DNA from: Opisthorchis felineus
Lineage: Eukaryota > Platyhelminthes > Trematoda > Opisthorchiida > Opisthorchiidae
DNA length: 64,000 nt
Direction: 5' to 3'
Assembly (NCBI GenBank): GCA_004794785.1
Contig: SJOL01004009.1
Span: 422,485-486,484 of the forward strand
The notes beneath the pieces were generated by a model. The model saw only the letters and a list, made by a program, of their open reading frames with translations, made no database searches and was not told where the DNA came from. A program made the position numbers and the translations under genes. Positions 48,090-60,464 of the stretch are shown in pieces. The first letter of the stretch is position 1, and every line of letters begins with the position of its first letter.

Positions 48090-50290
48090 TTCTTTGCAGT
48101 CGTCACGCAGTTGCTTCTCAATGACTGTCAGTAATGTAGACGAAGCTAGAGAAAGGGGGAACAACATTTAGTGTCAACCTAGTCGCTGTCTGACGTGAAA
48201 GGTCTTCAGCGAAGCGACCAGATATTAATTCAAATCCTAGAATTAACGTCGAACCGACTCGTGGTTGGTTGCCCATTTTGTTGAACAATAGACTTTAACA
48301 TTTTTGATTGTTTGTTGTAAAAACTGCGATTATCTCTAGGATGAGCGTGAAATTTTTTCTACAAAAACAATGATTTGTTTCCCCCATCACACAGTGCACT
48401 ATTTCAACTAACGAACAGCTACGACGATATTTCTTTTCCCAACAATCATTGTTCTCACCGAATCCGATTGGGTCGGCCTATTCCGTTGTAGTCCGCTTTC
48501 CGTGCACCACATTTTCGTAGAAAAATTCCCACCCTCAAATGCGTAGATGGTTGTAGGAACACGTGACCATTGTGTGTAGATTCACCTAAGGAAAGTGAAA
48601 AAGTCTTGTAGGAAATGGGATTCTCTAAACGAAGGGACGGTTTTTATAACCAGATGTTCCGTGGAAAAAAAGAGATCTAGCGGGAGACCTATTTAGTGTT
48701 AGGAATGGTTGAAGTTTGGTTTAAAGTATAATTGCTTTTCTCATCAGTTATGAATTCATGTAGACAACTAGATGACGGCAGGCCATCGCTCCTCACGGAT
48801 AACCTGATAAACAAGTCAGAAGATTGAAATTTCATTGTGTTCACAATAAATATAAGCACACATCTCTGAAACTTCAGTAGCACGATAGCCCCAGGTCTCG
48901 TTGGTATTCATCACGGTTGCGTCTTGGGATCGTAGGTGAGGTTTTTGTTAACAGTTTTAGGGACTGAGCTCTGGAAGGTTAGTATTTACAGACAGACCAG
49001 CCCACTGCGGACATCTGACTTCAGAACTGATGATCAGATAGTTGAATACGATGTAACAGATCGCTAATCTGGGAAATCAAATGCAAAGCCTTATTTCGTT
49101 CGTTACTAGTGTAGGATTGGCTCAAAATTGAATTCCAATCATTCGTTATACTCAGTAAGTTTGGCAAATTGGTTCTATAATTGGCGCATGACCTGTCAGT
49201 GAACGGTTCTGTTGTTGGTGTGTTGTCAACGCCGCTATTTTTAGAGTCAGGTAGGGTAAGGAGAAGCGCTCCGCAGGTTTGAGAACACTACGGCTTGGAA
49301 TCACATCCCTCAAGAGGATGGGCGCATAAAATTCTCATGTATAGCTGCTGCTGAAAATTTCCATTCGCTTGGATTGTGAGACGATCATATTTCGAAATGA
49401 CTAATCACGAACTAACCTTTTGGACGAGTCTTATAAACAACCAAGCCACTGCGAGAGAAAGGAGCAGCAGTTCGGGTTCGAACCTCAGGAAACCATTGTG
49501 AGGTACAAACACGTTGTTAGTCTCAACAAGGATGGAATAGCTATACACTTTATCGGCTTATCAACATAGGTTGACTTCAGCGATAGGATAAAACTCAAGT
49601 GAGAAACGGAAAAATTCACTTGCAGTCCACCAATCTATTCAAAGCTGGTGACTGAGTGGTTGGTGATGGCTTATTGGTGGGTGCAGTTGTTTTTGGCGGA
49701 AGTTTTTCGTCAAATCGGATAAGTCCACAGCTAGGACTCGCATCCAGGATTTTGTAACGAGATACTGTTGCGAAAAAGAGGTCGTTGCACGAACACCAGT
49801 TAATAGTTAGGGCTTAAAGACGTTTGTTACTCGAACTGTACAGGTTCCTGAAAAAAAAGGAGAACGGAAGGGGATTAGAGGGACTGAGAGATTTCTATGT
49901 GAATTGTTGTTTAAGACTTTCAAATCAGTTCCTGGATTTGGTGCGGGAAACAATAATTCTTGAAGGTATACTTTTACAGTCTGAATAACATCAAAGTTAT
50001 TGTACAAATACCGTCGTTTTTTTTAACATACACCGCACCGATATGTCAGTAAGGGACATGAGAAGATTACTTTGTTGACAAAACGGCTGCAACTTTGCAA
50101 TACCTGTTGTTTGTCGCTATCTGTAGGCTTGTGTGGTGTGGTTTTAATACAGACAATAAAATCTTGATAGTTTGATTATGCGATAAATAAAAGATGCATT
50201 TTTCGAGAGAAGTACGGTTTATATTTGTCATGCCTTCGCTCCCTATAAGGCTATTCTGGCCTTCGGTCACCCGTAGGCTTGAAAAACAAA
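48090..50290. other. No supported gene; isolated B-box-like site
   Basis: 'gttcgggttcgaacctcagg' near 49470-49490 is a perfect TTCGAA-centred B-box-like palindrome, but no A box lies at tRNA spacing on either strand. The rest shows nothing recognisable. Confidence 0.35.
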
Positions 50291-50385
50291 TGTTGGTAGT
50301 GTGAGGAGATTTGAGAATTTTTATGGAGATTTTGTCCTGTAAGTGAAGTTTAATTATGCTGAAATGCTTAGAAGCACAATGCCTA
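50291..50385 (-). repeat. SINE family C tail half, minus
   Basis: 'tgttggtagtgtgaggagat' is the complement of the family tail, and 'gattttgtcctgtaagtgaa' is the complement of 'ttcacttacaggatgaaat'. The head is missing. It directly precedes a plus-strand copy. Confidence 0.7.
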
Positions 50386-50396
50386 TCCACAACAAA

Positions 50397-50605
50397 GGAG
50401 CCAGTCAACACATTTGGCCACGTGATGTGCATCTCGTGACCAAATGATGAGTGGTGCTATATCCTGTCTCAGTGAGAGTTAATCACTCTGCTGATCAGCT
50501 GCTTGTGGCCGAATGCTTGAGTGATCAGACTACTAGCCGGGTGGTCGTGGGTTCCAGTGTCCATGGGGTTTCGTGAGATGCGCACAGCTAATGATTGAAA
50601 AACAA
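50397..50605 (+). repeat. SINE family C head half, plus
   Basis: 'ggccacgtgatgtgc', 'gtggtgctatatcctgtctc', 'ctgctgatcagctgcttgtg', 'tggccgaatgcttgagtgat' (clear class II tRNA-like A box), 'ggtcgtgggttccagtgtcc' (decayed B box), 'gtttcgtgagatgcgcacag'. The 3' half is not apparent after about 50605. Confidence 0.75.
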
Positions 50606-52352
50606 TTTTTTGCTATCGCATTGCTCGGCATCTCATCATTCCTCCGCTGTCCGTCGTTCGTCACCTAAATCCGGTTTGTACGGTTTCAGGGACCACATCA
50701 TTAAGCGCACACGGTTTCGCCCGTATATAAGCCGTAGGAAAAGTACATGCGGTACGGATAAAATTACTGAAGCAGGTGTGCAGCTACACCGTCACTCTCT
50801 TTGTGACTTCGCCTAAAGCAGGTGTAAGGTCCTTACGACCGTGCTAGTTGAAACCTTGGGCCCGACCTCCAGGAAAGCCCAACAGTACGCGTTGGTGGTA
50901 CTATTGGTTGGGGGAGACGTTTAGCTGTTACGTTATCATTGGACTGACAGTGGGTGTGCATTTATCAAGGTCTATTGATTTTTGAAAATGTTCGAAAATC
51001 GGTCGATATGTCGCTGTGCCTATTCATCATGAAAGACAAATGAAAAATTTGAATCTGGACACGGCGATGATGGAAATCCGTCACAAGAATATCAGACAAA
51101 TCAGTCAACTAAACTGAATAGGAGAGGCAGGGGAGTGTATGGTACCTCCGTAAGTGAGAGCACCAATGCGTCTTCACCTGATGAATCATTGTAGTGCCAT
51201 CTGTCATTGGAAGGTTTGAAAAACGCTCGGGTAACCTCGCAACCTTGAGGTTTTGCTGCAATGGTCAAAATAATTGGAAAATAGGAGTTAGCTGAACCGT
51301 ATATAGTGGCAAAAACTAGAGAAGACAGGCAAATTAACTGTCCAAATTGACTGTTCTTAACCACAACTGAGGGAATGTCACCCTTAGGGAGATATTTCAA
51401 GGGTTCTTGAAAAATCGAGCCCCACATTTTTTATAAGCAATTTGCTGCTGAACAGCTGAATGCTGAACTGATTCAACAGATGTTGTACCATTTGACAGTC
51501 GTCCCCATTTTTTTCCAGTGTGGTTAAGATGTATGTGTTGCACTGCAAGGTATCTCTCGACCTATTCGAGCCTTTCCAGGTAACTTGTCCCTAAAGTAAC
51601 AATTTACACTTTGTGTTCGTCCACTGGTCGCCTTATGTGTGTTCCGACCGTCATATTTCCAGGGTTACATGTGCGGCATGAGAGTGGAGCGCACAAAAAG
51701 CCACCGCAATTCTTTGCTCGTCATGGCCTATCTACCTACAAAGTATGAAATCGTCAATGCGATAATGGAAAGGCAAATGACAGTTGAGGGCGTCTGACGA
51801 ACAGATAAGCGACAGGACCGACAAACTGTGAACTGTCATGTTCAGGACTGAGCTGATATGAAATGAGAGTGACAGGTTGATTGTCCGAATTTTGCGCAGC
51901 AAAAAAATTATTCTGTCAGCTTGTTTAGTCGAAGATAGCTTGTAATTCAGGTTCACGTCCACTACTATTTTGTCGTTGGTTGTGCTTTTTTTATGTGTAT
52001 TTTCATTTTACCACTGCTATACTAATAATATGGGTTTTCATCGAATGGGGAAGGATAAACTTCGTGGTATCCTTATACCAAAGTGTACACTCCTTGAATG
52101 AAGTGGAGCAAGCGCATATGAAACGGCAAAGAGAATTGTGTATTGATCGTTTTATCGTCCTTGCAGTTCCAAAAGTAACGGCAGTTGTATTCCGGCAGCC
52201 AGCCGCCTGTGAAGCCATTAATTTTTGATGACCTTTATCACCGTGCTCTGAGAAGTGCATGCAACAGATGTGTTGGCCCCATCTGCCACAACATTCCATT
52301 CACAATGGCAAACTCAGTAAATCTGGTACTTGAAGTAGTAACAGAAGCAGTG
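50606..52352. other. No supported gene
   Basis: Nothing recognisable; chance frames only. Confidence 0.4.
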
Positions 52353-52354
52353 TG

Positions 52355-52391
<37 letters not shown>
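52353..52391. repeat. (AT)n microsatellite
   Basis: About 19 AT units, uninterrupted. Confidence 0.97.
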
Positions 52392-52396
<5 letters not shown>

Positions 52397-54274
52397 ATAT
52401 TAAACATGCTGGTAACTTTGCTTCCAAATCAATCACGAATTAAAGAGAGCAAAGAAAACGTATTTGGGGTTCCAGTTGACTGCATTTTGCCGTTTGCGCA
52501 TCTCTCATCTTGTTCTGAAACCAATAACCAGAAGGACTACGGAGATTTTTGTAGGATTTCTTCTAATCTTATATTTCAACCTCAAAGCGCCATTGAAGCA
52601 ATACGGTTGTCCTTCTTAGGATGAACTACATCAGTGGACGGTGGATTGCTATGCTAGATGGTCCCTTCTGGGAGAAAGGTTTCTGGACTGCGAACAGTCC
52701 GTTTGGAGGTTGGGACTTGGTGGATGAGCATTCCTAATGACAACATGAATCACTTTTTTTACAACTTACTAGTAGTCCTCATATCATTTAGAAAGACTTC
52801 TTGGTTAAAAAACCTGGAGAGGAAATGACTTCTCACACTGTCTAGAAAAGGGATGAAATTGAATGAAACCCTGCCTTAGGTAGGGTAAGCAATGATAGGA
52901 GAGTAGTGGTACAATTTCTCGGCGGCTATAGATACCTCAAAGTGGAGGAATCAGAGCTAACCGCAAGCATACTGAGAAAAGATATCACCATTTCACAAGA
53001 TGGTCAAAGACGAACGTTACCGACAGAATATCGTGCAGTAGTCCTCATTCGGAAAATGACTTTCCGGATAAAAAGACATAAAGCTTATTTGTTTTGGTTA
53101 CATGAAAACTACCGATAGGTGTGATGAAGGCTTTTGTCGGAGGTTGACCACGATAGACCGTCACTCTCGCTTAACGTCACTGTTTTGATAAGCGGGAGTT
53201 GACTTTACACTGAGAAAAAAACTTCTGTTAGCTATTTAAAAAAACAACAATAATTTGGGCCAGAAACCACCATCCTGGCTCTTTGCTGGTAAGCATAAGG
53301 TGACACGTTTTTCCTCCCATTCTGCTTAGGATATTCAAACGCTTAACAATTAACACATGCATTCAAATATTGATAATCAATAAACTAAATTGATCTACCA
53401 ATAGTTAGACAGTTTGCCAACGACTTCTGGCCGTGTACGCTCAGAACAGCCCGCCACTTGCCAGTTGGGCTGTACGCAACAGCATTTTTTCCTTGGTTGT
53501 CTGCCTAGATGCATTCTGTCACGAACATTACCTACCTTTCAAAAGGACTGTGGAAAAGCTGAAGTATCTTATCAGTTGATCCTAATACTCAGGCAGCAGT
53601 GACAAACAATGCTTGAACGGACTGAAGGACATAGAGATCGAAAAAGAATTAATGGTATTATTCAATATGAGCCGAGTGTTTGCATCCGTGGGTCTTAGTT
53701 CAGCTAAGGCAACTGTGTGAGCGAGCCAGGGAGTCCCTAATGAAGGAATGCGTCTGCGAATCGCTCAAGCTCTCCCTGACCACACCTTCCGAACTTAATG
53801 AAGAATATTAGTAAGAAATGATGAAATCATCAATTTTAGGATTCATCACAGAAATTGCAATGCAACAGCGGAACCAAGCCGTACTTCAACGGATAAATCC
53901 GACATTACAGATCCATTACGTAGACAGATCTTTCGATTGCAGAAAAAATGAACTTTGGCGAACAAAAGAATTACTGTGCAACTTCTTTGACGATAACAAA
54001 ACCGCAGCTGAAAAGAAAAGAAGAATGAACTGGTATTCATTACCAGACTACTAAATGGAGAAATGCCATTTGAGGTTTACAGGGTAGTGATCCACTAGGA
54101 ACAAATCGTGACCTGCCATTGCAACCAATGGAGCCACACAAACAAGGCTATATTTGGACGCTCTTCAAGGAAACCAGGAAAAATATCTCGCAACACCATG
54201 GAATCCAAATTTGAAGGAGTTGTTGGGCATATCAGTATCCCCAAAAACAGTTGACTTTCCAAATTATCGCCAAT
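52392..54274. other. No supported gene
   Basis: A frame at 53818-54054 is Lys/Asn/Arg-rich and unrecognised. No repeat landmarks seen. Confidence 0.4.
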
Positions 54275-54280
54275 TTTATT
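54275..54280 (-). terminator. Polyadenylation hexamer
   Basis: AATAAA on the minus strand, about 95 nt beyond the stop of the 54376-54723 open frame; it may serve that candidate gene. Confidence 0.3.
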
Positions 54281-54375
54281 TTCTGAAAATTTGAACTTTT
54301 AAATTTCGCGCCTTATTCCAAAAGAACCGCACTTCTTTCCTATTGGCCAGTTGGACTTTGTGTCTGCTAACGAAT

Positions 54376-54723
54376 TTACTGTTCCCCAAGGTCGCTCAGA
54401 ATATATATATCGACGCTCCCGCTGTACTTCACCTTTGGTTGAGGCAGTAAAATTTCTCCTAATGTCCGGTCTTCTTCTCTCTCTGCGCTAAGAGTGGTTG
54501 GGCTCGTGCCATAGCTGGGGATTTGTGCGTTCGTTCTCAACTCGCGTATAGTCGTTGATCGTACCCGTTCACATACATAACAGAAGTAAAGCGTCGATAC
54601 AAAGTCTTTCAGAGCAAAGGCTATACCAGAAACATAATCCAGAGGTCCCTGAGAAAACACACCCAAACAACTCAATGAAGCTAAGAGAATGCAAAGAATT
54701 AGAATTCCGCACACCAAGGACAT
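54376..54723 (-). CDS. Candidate small secreted or membrane protein (115 aa)
   Basis: On the minus strand an ATG at 54723 opens a 115-codon frame. It starts 'MSLVCGILILCILLASLSCL', a strong signal peptide or N-terminal membrane segment, followed by a moderately hydrophobic stretch with 'FCYVC' and then a charged, Ser/Thr-rich tail to the stop at 54376. Twelve nt before the ATG is an AG after a pyrimidine-containing run ('cacactcttgcag'), a possible cis- or trans-splice acceptor (flatworms use spliced leaders). An AATAAA lies downstream. Acceptor, ATG, signal sequence, stop and polyA signal occur in proper order, which makes this the most gene-like unit in the window. No family is recognised and expression is unproven. 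Confidence 0.4.
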   Translation of the reverse strand: MSLVCGILILCILLASLSCLGVFSQGPLDYVSGIAFALKDFVSTLYFCYVCERVRSTTIRELRTNAQIPSYGTSPTTLSAEREEDRTLGEILLPQPKVKYSGSVDIYILSDLGEQ

Positions 54724-54744
54724 TTTGAAAATCACTGCAAGAGT

Positions 54745-55410
54745 GTGTTAGAGCAGCGTAACATATCAATGGCACACAAAAAGACCGCCACACTTCGTAA
54801 ACCACTATCGAATTTAAAAGAAAAGCTGGAATCAATAAAAAAGACCATGGTTACAAATAGAATCCAGTGGAAGGGCTTGACACAAGCAGGGAGGAAGGTA
54901 TCCACCAGACTGCTGCAACAGCACCAACTTGCCGTTAAGTGGTACAACCAATTCTCACTCCTGTCCATACACAAAGATCGGAAAAGGCATAAATTCAGCT
55001 AAGAAAATATTCCCATATTAGCCCAATCGAAAAAGAAAAATGAACAAGAGTTCATGAAGGCATGCTACTCAACTTAGAAAGTTGTCAGCAGACAACTGCC
55101 CTTCGGACAGAAGGGCACCGTATGAATCGGTCAAGAGGTAGAAAAAAAACAGAACAAAATGCAACAGAACTATCAAATCAGACCAGTCAAATCGAAGGAG
55201 AAAAAGACTAAAGATAAAGGGTCTCTAATCGACCCATCATGTGACAAGAAGCCTGGCTGGAAAAGCACCTCACAAGAAAAGCGAAGTAGACCAATCACCA
55301 CAGAAAACGGAACTACTGAAATCGAGGTACTCAACGGACCAACCAGATGCAAGATAATTAGGCCGCAATCCCACACAATATCAAGAGGACCAGTCAGTCT
55401 GAAATAGTCT
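54745..55410 (+). other. A-rich tract with Lys/Gln-rich open frames
   Basis: The plus strand is strongly A-rich. Frames at 54745-55002 (for example 'LKEKLESIKKTMVTN', coiled-coil-like) and 55159-55407 are Lys/Gln/Thr-rich and separated by stops. This is reminiscent of a decayed retroelement ORF1 or leader, but no reverse-transcriptase, zinc-knuckle or endonuclease motif is visible, so it stays unassigned. Confidence 0.3.
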
Positions 55411-56353
55411 CAGTACCTCTTGGCTAATACCTGATCTGATAATTATTGGACCATGGGGTGAAAAACACCAAAACCTGAAAATTGTGTGGTGTTTTCACTT
55501 CGATTTTAAAAAATTGAGTAGAAAACTTTTGGCGTAATTATGTATTGGGGCAATACTTCGATCGTCCATGTATTTTTTGCCAACTAGAATGTGCACACTC
55601 TTGAGTATGTTAACATCGCAAAACAAAAACTTAAGTTTTGGGTACAAAAATCTCGTTTCTGATTACCAAACTTTGTACACCTATGGGACCATAAAAGAAT
55701 AAAATGTAGCTCGCTGATTTCTCGCAATATCCTCAGAGGGTCCAGAGGTGCACTTCAGCACCATCATGCCTGTGTCTATTGGTGATTTTTATGAGCAGTA
55801 ATTTACTTCCGCACTCTAGATGTTACAGGATAGTTAAGAACCGTATCGGTTAGCATTTTGCTGATAACGCAAATCCTCTGACGCAACAAGCTCGGAAGTA
55901 CAATTGGATGTGTGGGCGTTTATTTTAAAAAGACACGTGCCTACGCAACATCTGAATCTTGCCACCCAACTCATGAGTTGTTTGTAAAGCCTATCTGTTA
56001 TCTGTAGCCTGATTAGGTCAGCAGTTAACATTGTTTCGACCATCAGGGTTCGACTGCCAATTTGGCTGCCGTCTTCTTTTTCGACTACTCTGTGAACATT
56101 AAAAGACGCAAGAAGATACTTCATACTTTTGAACTAGACATTTAACTTCAGGAAACAGCAGGTGGATATCTGTATGGCTCTAGTATGTCCTGACAATATT
56201 GCAAACTTATGTTGTAAACCCCATTTGTCTCTAGCGGTCTTAAACTAAGCGATCACCTCATTCTGGTTGAGCTGTGTCATCCACGTTTCAGCTTTGAGGG
56301 GCAAAAGTATATCAGTTCACACAACGAAGTCGTCTAGGCAACTTAGTCATTAC
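55411..56353. other. No supported gene
   Basis: Nothing recognisable. Confidence 0.4.
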
Positions 56354-56636
56354 AGCTGACCTCATGAGTTCTGAATCAAGCGATTTTACCCGCCAATACT
56401 TTGAGTCCGTTGAGCCCGAATTCGACAGCAGATCTCACGATTTGACAGTCATTTATTGGGTGCTGTCACACACCATCGATTCAGTTTCATCAGTCACTAG
56501 TCAACGTATCCGAGCTCACCGTATGTCGTTGCTCGGAAGATCAATACAACCTGACATTATGAGTGCCTATGCAGATGGCAGCAGTTTGTTTCACACCGAG
56601 TCTAGTTACGATATGACAGTCAATCGGCATGAATAG
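56354..56636 (+). CDS. Possible terminal exon, unidentified protein
   Basis: An acceptor-like 'cttagtcattacag' (ending about 56353) leads in phase into a 90-plus-codon frame with an ATG at 56364 and a stop at 56634-56636. The peptide is Ser-rich and mixed in charge ('FTRQYFESVEPEFDSRSHDL', later 'SYDMTVNRHE') and reads like genuine soluble protein. No domain is recognised and no AATAAA follows within 100 nt. Confidence 0.3.
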
Positions 56637-56856
56637 AAAAAAAACTTGGATTAGTGCGATCGATTTAAGCATATAGTGGGCATGCTTCCGTATGCTTTGT
56701 GACCTGTCGTCTTGAGCTACAAGTTGAATAACTTGAAAACCTTACAAATGACTTTCAGTGAAGTAGTAAGAAAAACAAGAAGTAGATGGCCAGGTATATC
56801 TTCAAATCCAGGTAGAAACGTGAAAAACACTTTTGTGTGCATACCGACTTTGAATA

Positions 56857-56872
56857 GTGTGTGTGTGTGTGT
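56857..56872. repeat. (TG)8 microsatellite
   Basis: Short GT run inside the 56712-57242 open frame. Confidence 0.9.
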
Positions 56873-57086
56873 CTGTGCGCACGTGAATAGTGCATGCACA
56901 AACAGAATAATTGCGTGGTGGAGCCGCTTTTCGCATGTTAAGGAATGCTCTCCATCTCAATGGTGCGATTTTCAAGGGATCACTGTCTGTCTGATGGAAA
57001 ATCAATACCAAAAACTTCTGTTTAACAGGAAAGTAATTGATTTACATAGAGGCTTTTTCGAAGAGGTTCTTTACAGCACTTGTGGC

Positions 57087-57242
57087 ATTGCGACCAACAC
57101 TGCGGTTAAGGTGCCTGAGAGACTGTCTATACCCGAAAAATATGCTTATTCCGAAAGCTTTGTTGAATTGACCAGGTTGATCTTATCTATTCCAACTGGT
57201 TCACTTGATGCTAACCGTAATTTCGGCCAAAACACTTATTAG
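57087..57242 (+). CDS. Possible terminal exon, unidentified protein
   Basis: This is the C-terminal part of a 176-codon frame (56712-57242) whose first half crosses a GT microsatellite and is unlikely to be coding. A good acceptor ('gaggttctttacag') leads into about 50 codons including 'AVKVPERLSIPEKYAYSESF' and 'VELTRLILSIPTGS', ending at a TAG at 57240-57242. Unrecognised. Length alone is not significant. Confidence 0.22.
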   Translation: MATNTAVKVPERLSIPEKYAYSESFVELTRLILSIPTGSLDANRNFGQNTY

Positions 57243-58865
57243 AAGTACTGAGATTCTAATAGCTTGAAGCCAACAACAAAACTTCAGTTATGATTGTCGC
57301 TATCCACGAAGACCTCACAAAATAACCATACAAGGATGGTCCCTCAAAGATACAGGTGAGTTTAGGTCGCCGAAGAAGTCACACCGATGAGGTGAAAATG
57401 GATCAGTTTTCAAAGCATAGTTTTGTTAAAATCTAACGTGAAAATAGTCACCACGTCTACAAAAAGGGTGGTCAGAACAGCAAGGCATGTTAAAACGCAT
57501 AGAACTTACAACTGACGAATATTGGTTAGGTTTTGAATACTTAGATTTTACCTTGCAGAAAAGACCGAGGCTGATCACTCACCCTTAAACAACGATTGGA
57601 ACTGCACGTACTTTTTAGGCCATCTCCAAAATGTGTGTAGCCTAAACTGGGTGAGCCTGAACAGGTTTCCCCACAAGGCGAGGATGAACGAGGTCAGCAT
57701 CAAGCGACACGACAATGGCTGAAATGACGTGAACGGGGATATTCTTTGCGGGTGTTATTGCCAACTGTCCCAATGAAATGAAGTTCAGAACCATTTCATC
57801 TTTTAATAATGATTTAAATGACCCACTAAAAGCCATGAGACCAAGAAAGCATGAGCTAGGGCATGTCTTTCTAAGATGAATGTTTCTTTTCCGCCTCTAT
57901 GGAAAGGCGTCTGAGATGAAACCACTTTTGGTAAATTATCTGGGAGTTTTGCTCAAAATGGGATCTTTTTGGCTCTAGATGATTGCTATTTGTTCGTTCA
58001 TTGTGATTTTGTCTTGTCCGGATGCATTTGGGTTTTTTTAAAAGTGCATTGTCTCTCCTTAGGAGTGTATCAGGATCTGGCAAAATCGTCATCTTTATTC
58101 CGGGGTGCGAAAGTTTGTTTCTTTGGTAAGGCATTGGAATGGGACTTTGGAAAGATTCGCGCTTTGTGATAGTTTTCACTGATGTGTTACTGAACTTCAC
58201 TGGTAATTTTCAATTTTTCAGTGGCAAGAAAGCTTGCAGCCAGTGTAAGAAATAATTGACCCAAAACCCACGACTGAGTTTCACCCCCAATTGGGGCAAA
58301 TCACTAATAATCGTTTGTTTGACGTGGCCAGTCATTCAAATATTATATCTAAAAACAGAGACTTAGACCAGTCGCCTGTCTCGTTCACTGTGATTTGTCT
58401 GTCGTGATAGAAGCGTGCGTGAAGCACACCCAGTTTATCCAATTTCCAGACATTCGACGCATCCTTACTCGTCAGTAACTGCTCCACTATACACTTGATC
58501 CAGTCTGGCCTAGATAGGCAACCGGAGGGTGATCGAATGCCGTGTCGCATTCCATCAACAAGCAATCATTCTTTATTTTCGTTACTTTCTTCCACAGACT
58601 CGACTGTTAACTATGGAAAAAAAAATCCCGCTTCTGGTTGGTTCGCTAAAACGAGCTGCTGCCAACATATGCATCTGACCACGTGTGAATCAACGGTGTA
58701 TATGGAGGCGTGCGCAACACTGCTACCGTCTTTTATCTGACCGCAAACTTGGCTACCCAAAGGGCGCAGAAACCAGCCTTCAAACGAAGCAAACTTAATC
58801 AGGTTTGATTCTGCCGTCTGCTGTTTTATGTATTAATTCCCTCACAATCGTGTATCGATTCCGTC
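57243..58865. other. No supported gene
   Basis: Minus-strand frames at 57642-57836 and 57871-58200 look protein-like in places but lack splice or polyA support. Confidence 0.35.
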
Positions 58866-59215
58866 AACATCAATCGGTGGCCGGCCGGTACCCTACCACC
58901 AGTGTTGTGCCCATGTGCGAGTGCGTACGCGCGTCTAGAAACTGGGTCACAGACGGCTTTGTCAGCCCTGTCGAGGCAATTTGAAACAATCGGAGAGAGT
59001 GAAGCGGGAAGGGCAACACGACCACGAGTCAGGCGCAGCACATGTGTCTCATAGAGCATACCCATCACACGTTGAGTGTGTGGTGGTTGTCTGTGTGTAG
59101 ACATATTTAAGGGCGTGCGTAAAACGTAGGTGAAAACGAATTCTGGACACACAGTTAGTCTATTAAATCAATGTAACCAGTACTGTAATTGCACCGACAG
59201 CGACAATGGAGTTGT
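58866..59215. other. GC-rich block with LTR-like or promoter-like features
   Basis: A clearly GC-rich segment (including 'ggccggccggtaccc') lies within AT-rich surroundings. On the plus strand it continues to a TATA-like 'catatttaagg' (59103), 'attaaatc' (59163) and 'tgtaaccagtactg', near a possible direct repeat 'accag' at both sides (about 58895 and 59175). This could be a solo LTR on the plus strand or a CpG-type promoter. Neither terminal TG...CA nor a second LTR is established. The minus frame at 58826-59152 is probably an artefact of the GC richness. Confidence 0.25.
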
Positions 59216-60464
59216 CCGTGTGTGTTGCTCCTACCAAACAGTACAACTTCCATCAAGATGAAAAAAGCCTCAGCTCTGGGATGGTCCGCACACACAGGGA
59301 TGGGCGAGGTGGACGACTAGTTTTCTGCTGGCTACAGTCTATGTTGGGTCCACCTCATTAATAAGTATTATGCGGTAAGTGTCCTTTAAAGGTTGACTAG
59401 ATCTGATCCACAGAGACCCAATGCTACATTATCGAAAACACCTCTATACAGACTATATAAACTCCTTATCGCAAAACCTTCATACAAAAAAAACAATTTC
59501 ATCACACTGTTAGATAGCTATGTAAACCAAGTCTTTCTTCAACAGATTAACGAGCGGTAAACTTGAACACGATGTGTTCACAACTTGTTGCAACGAGTCC
59601 GTTTCCCGTCAAAACAACTCTTAAAGTGGTTCGTTTACCGGCCTCACACGGATGAGTTTATTCATTTAGTCTGTCTTGATAAAAAAACAGAACTCAGTTA
59701 GGTAAATTCCGAAGTGGTGATTTCATCAGCGACTATCACACTTGATTGCGCCGTCATATTAGCGAAACCGTGATTTTCTAGCTTGCAACTGAGACAGGCC
59801 GTGAAGTCAAGACATAACGTTCGTTTTATTTCAGCAATTACGCTGTCGAATGTGAGCGATACTCAACCGTGTCCAACAAGAATTGCTCCTTGCATTTGTG
59901 GTAGAAACTTACAAACCATAAATTTGGTTGGCGCGGTGAAAGGTTATCAAGCGGATAATCACATTGTGGATGGTTGTTACGCTTTCATGAGATTTGTGGT
60001 GGGATTGTGGAAGACAGTCGAATTCCGCTCAGATTCATGTGCTACAGGGTCCGAAACAGCTTGAATGTTGTGCTAAGTCCCAATCAGGCCTCATTATTGT
60101 GCTGATATCCAAAGACTATGGTGGTGTTGGGGTCACTCATGGGGAGGGCCTAAAGTACATAAATGTGTGCGTCCCTTGTCATGAGTTTCGTACCCGTAGT
60201 ACAAAACACACAGAATTTCTGTAGGACTTAATGTATGTACTCATAGAGGAAATCTTTTCGAACTGCTGTATCTGCATCAGGTTCGGCAAAACGTTTATTG
60301 CCAGCATGCATTGTTTATTATCGTATTTCTTCTTCGATTCCCTTTGTCACAATAGGTTTTGAAGTTGTCGATTTAACTTCCTCTGGCAAGTTACCAGAGT
60401 CGACAGTATTACCATTCTCGTCCTCATGTTAAGCCACTTGTAGGAAAAGACCGTAGCAAGCGCA
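59216..60464. other. No supported gene
   Basis: Overlapping frames at 59783-60224 are of chance length. Confidence 0.4.

Noticed and set aside
49460..49500. Possible tRNA gene from a TTCGAA B-box-like palindrome
   Set aside because: No A box or acceptor and anticodon stems at tRNA spacing on either strand.
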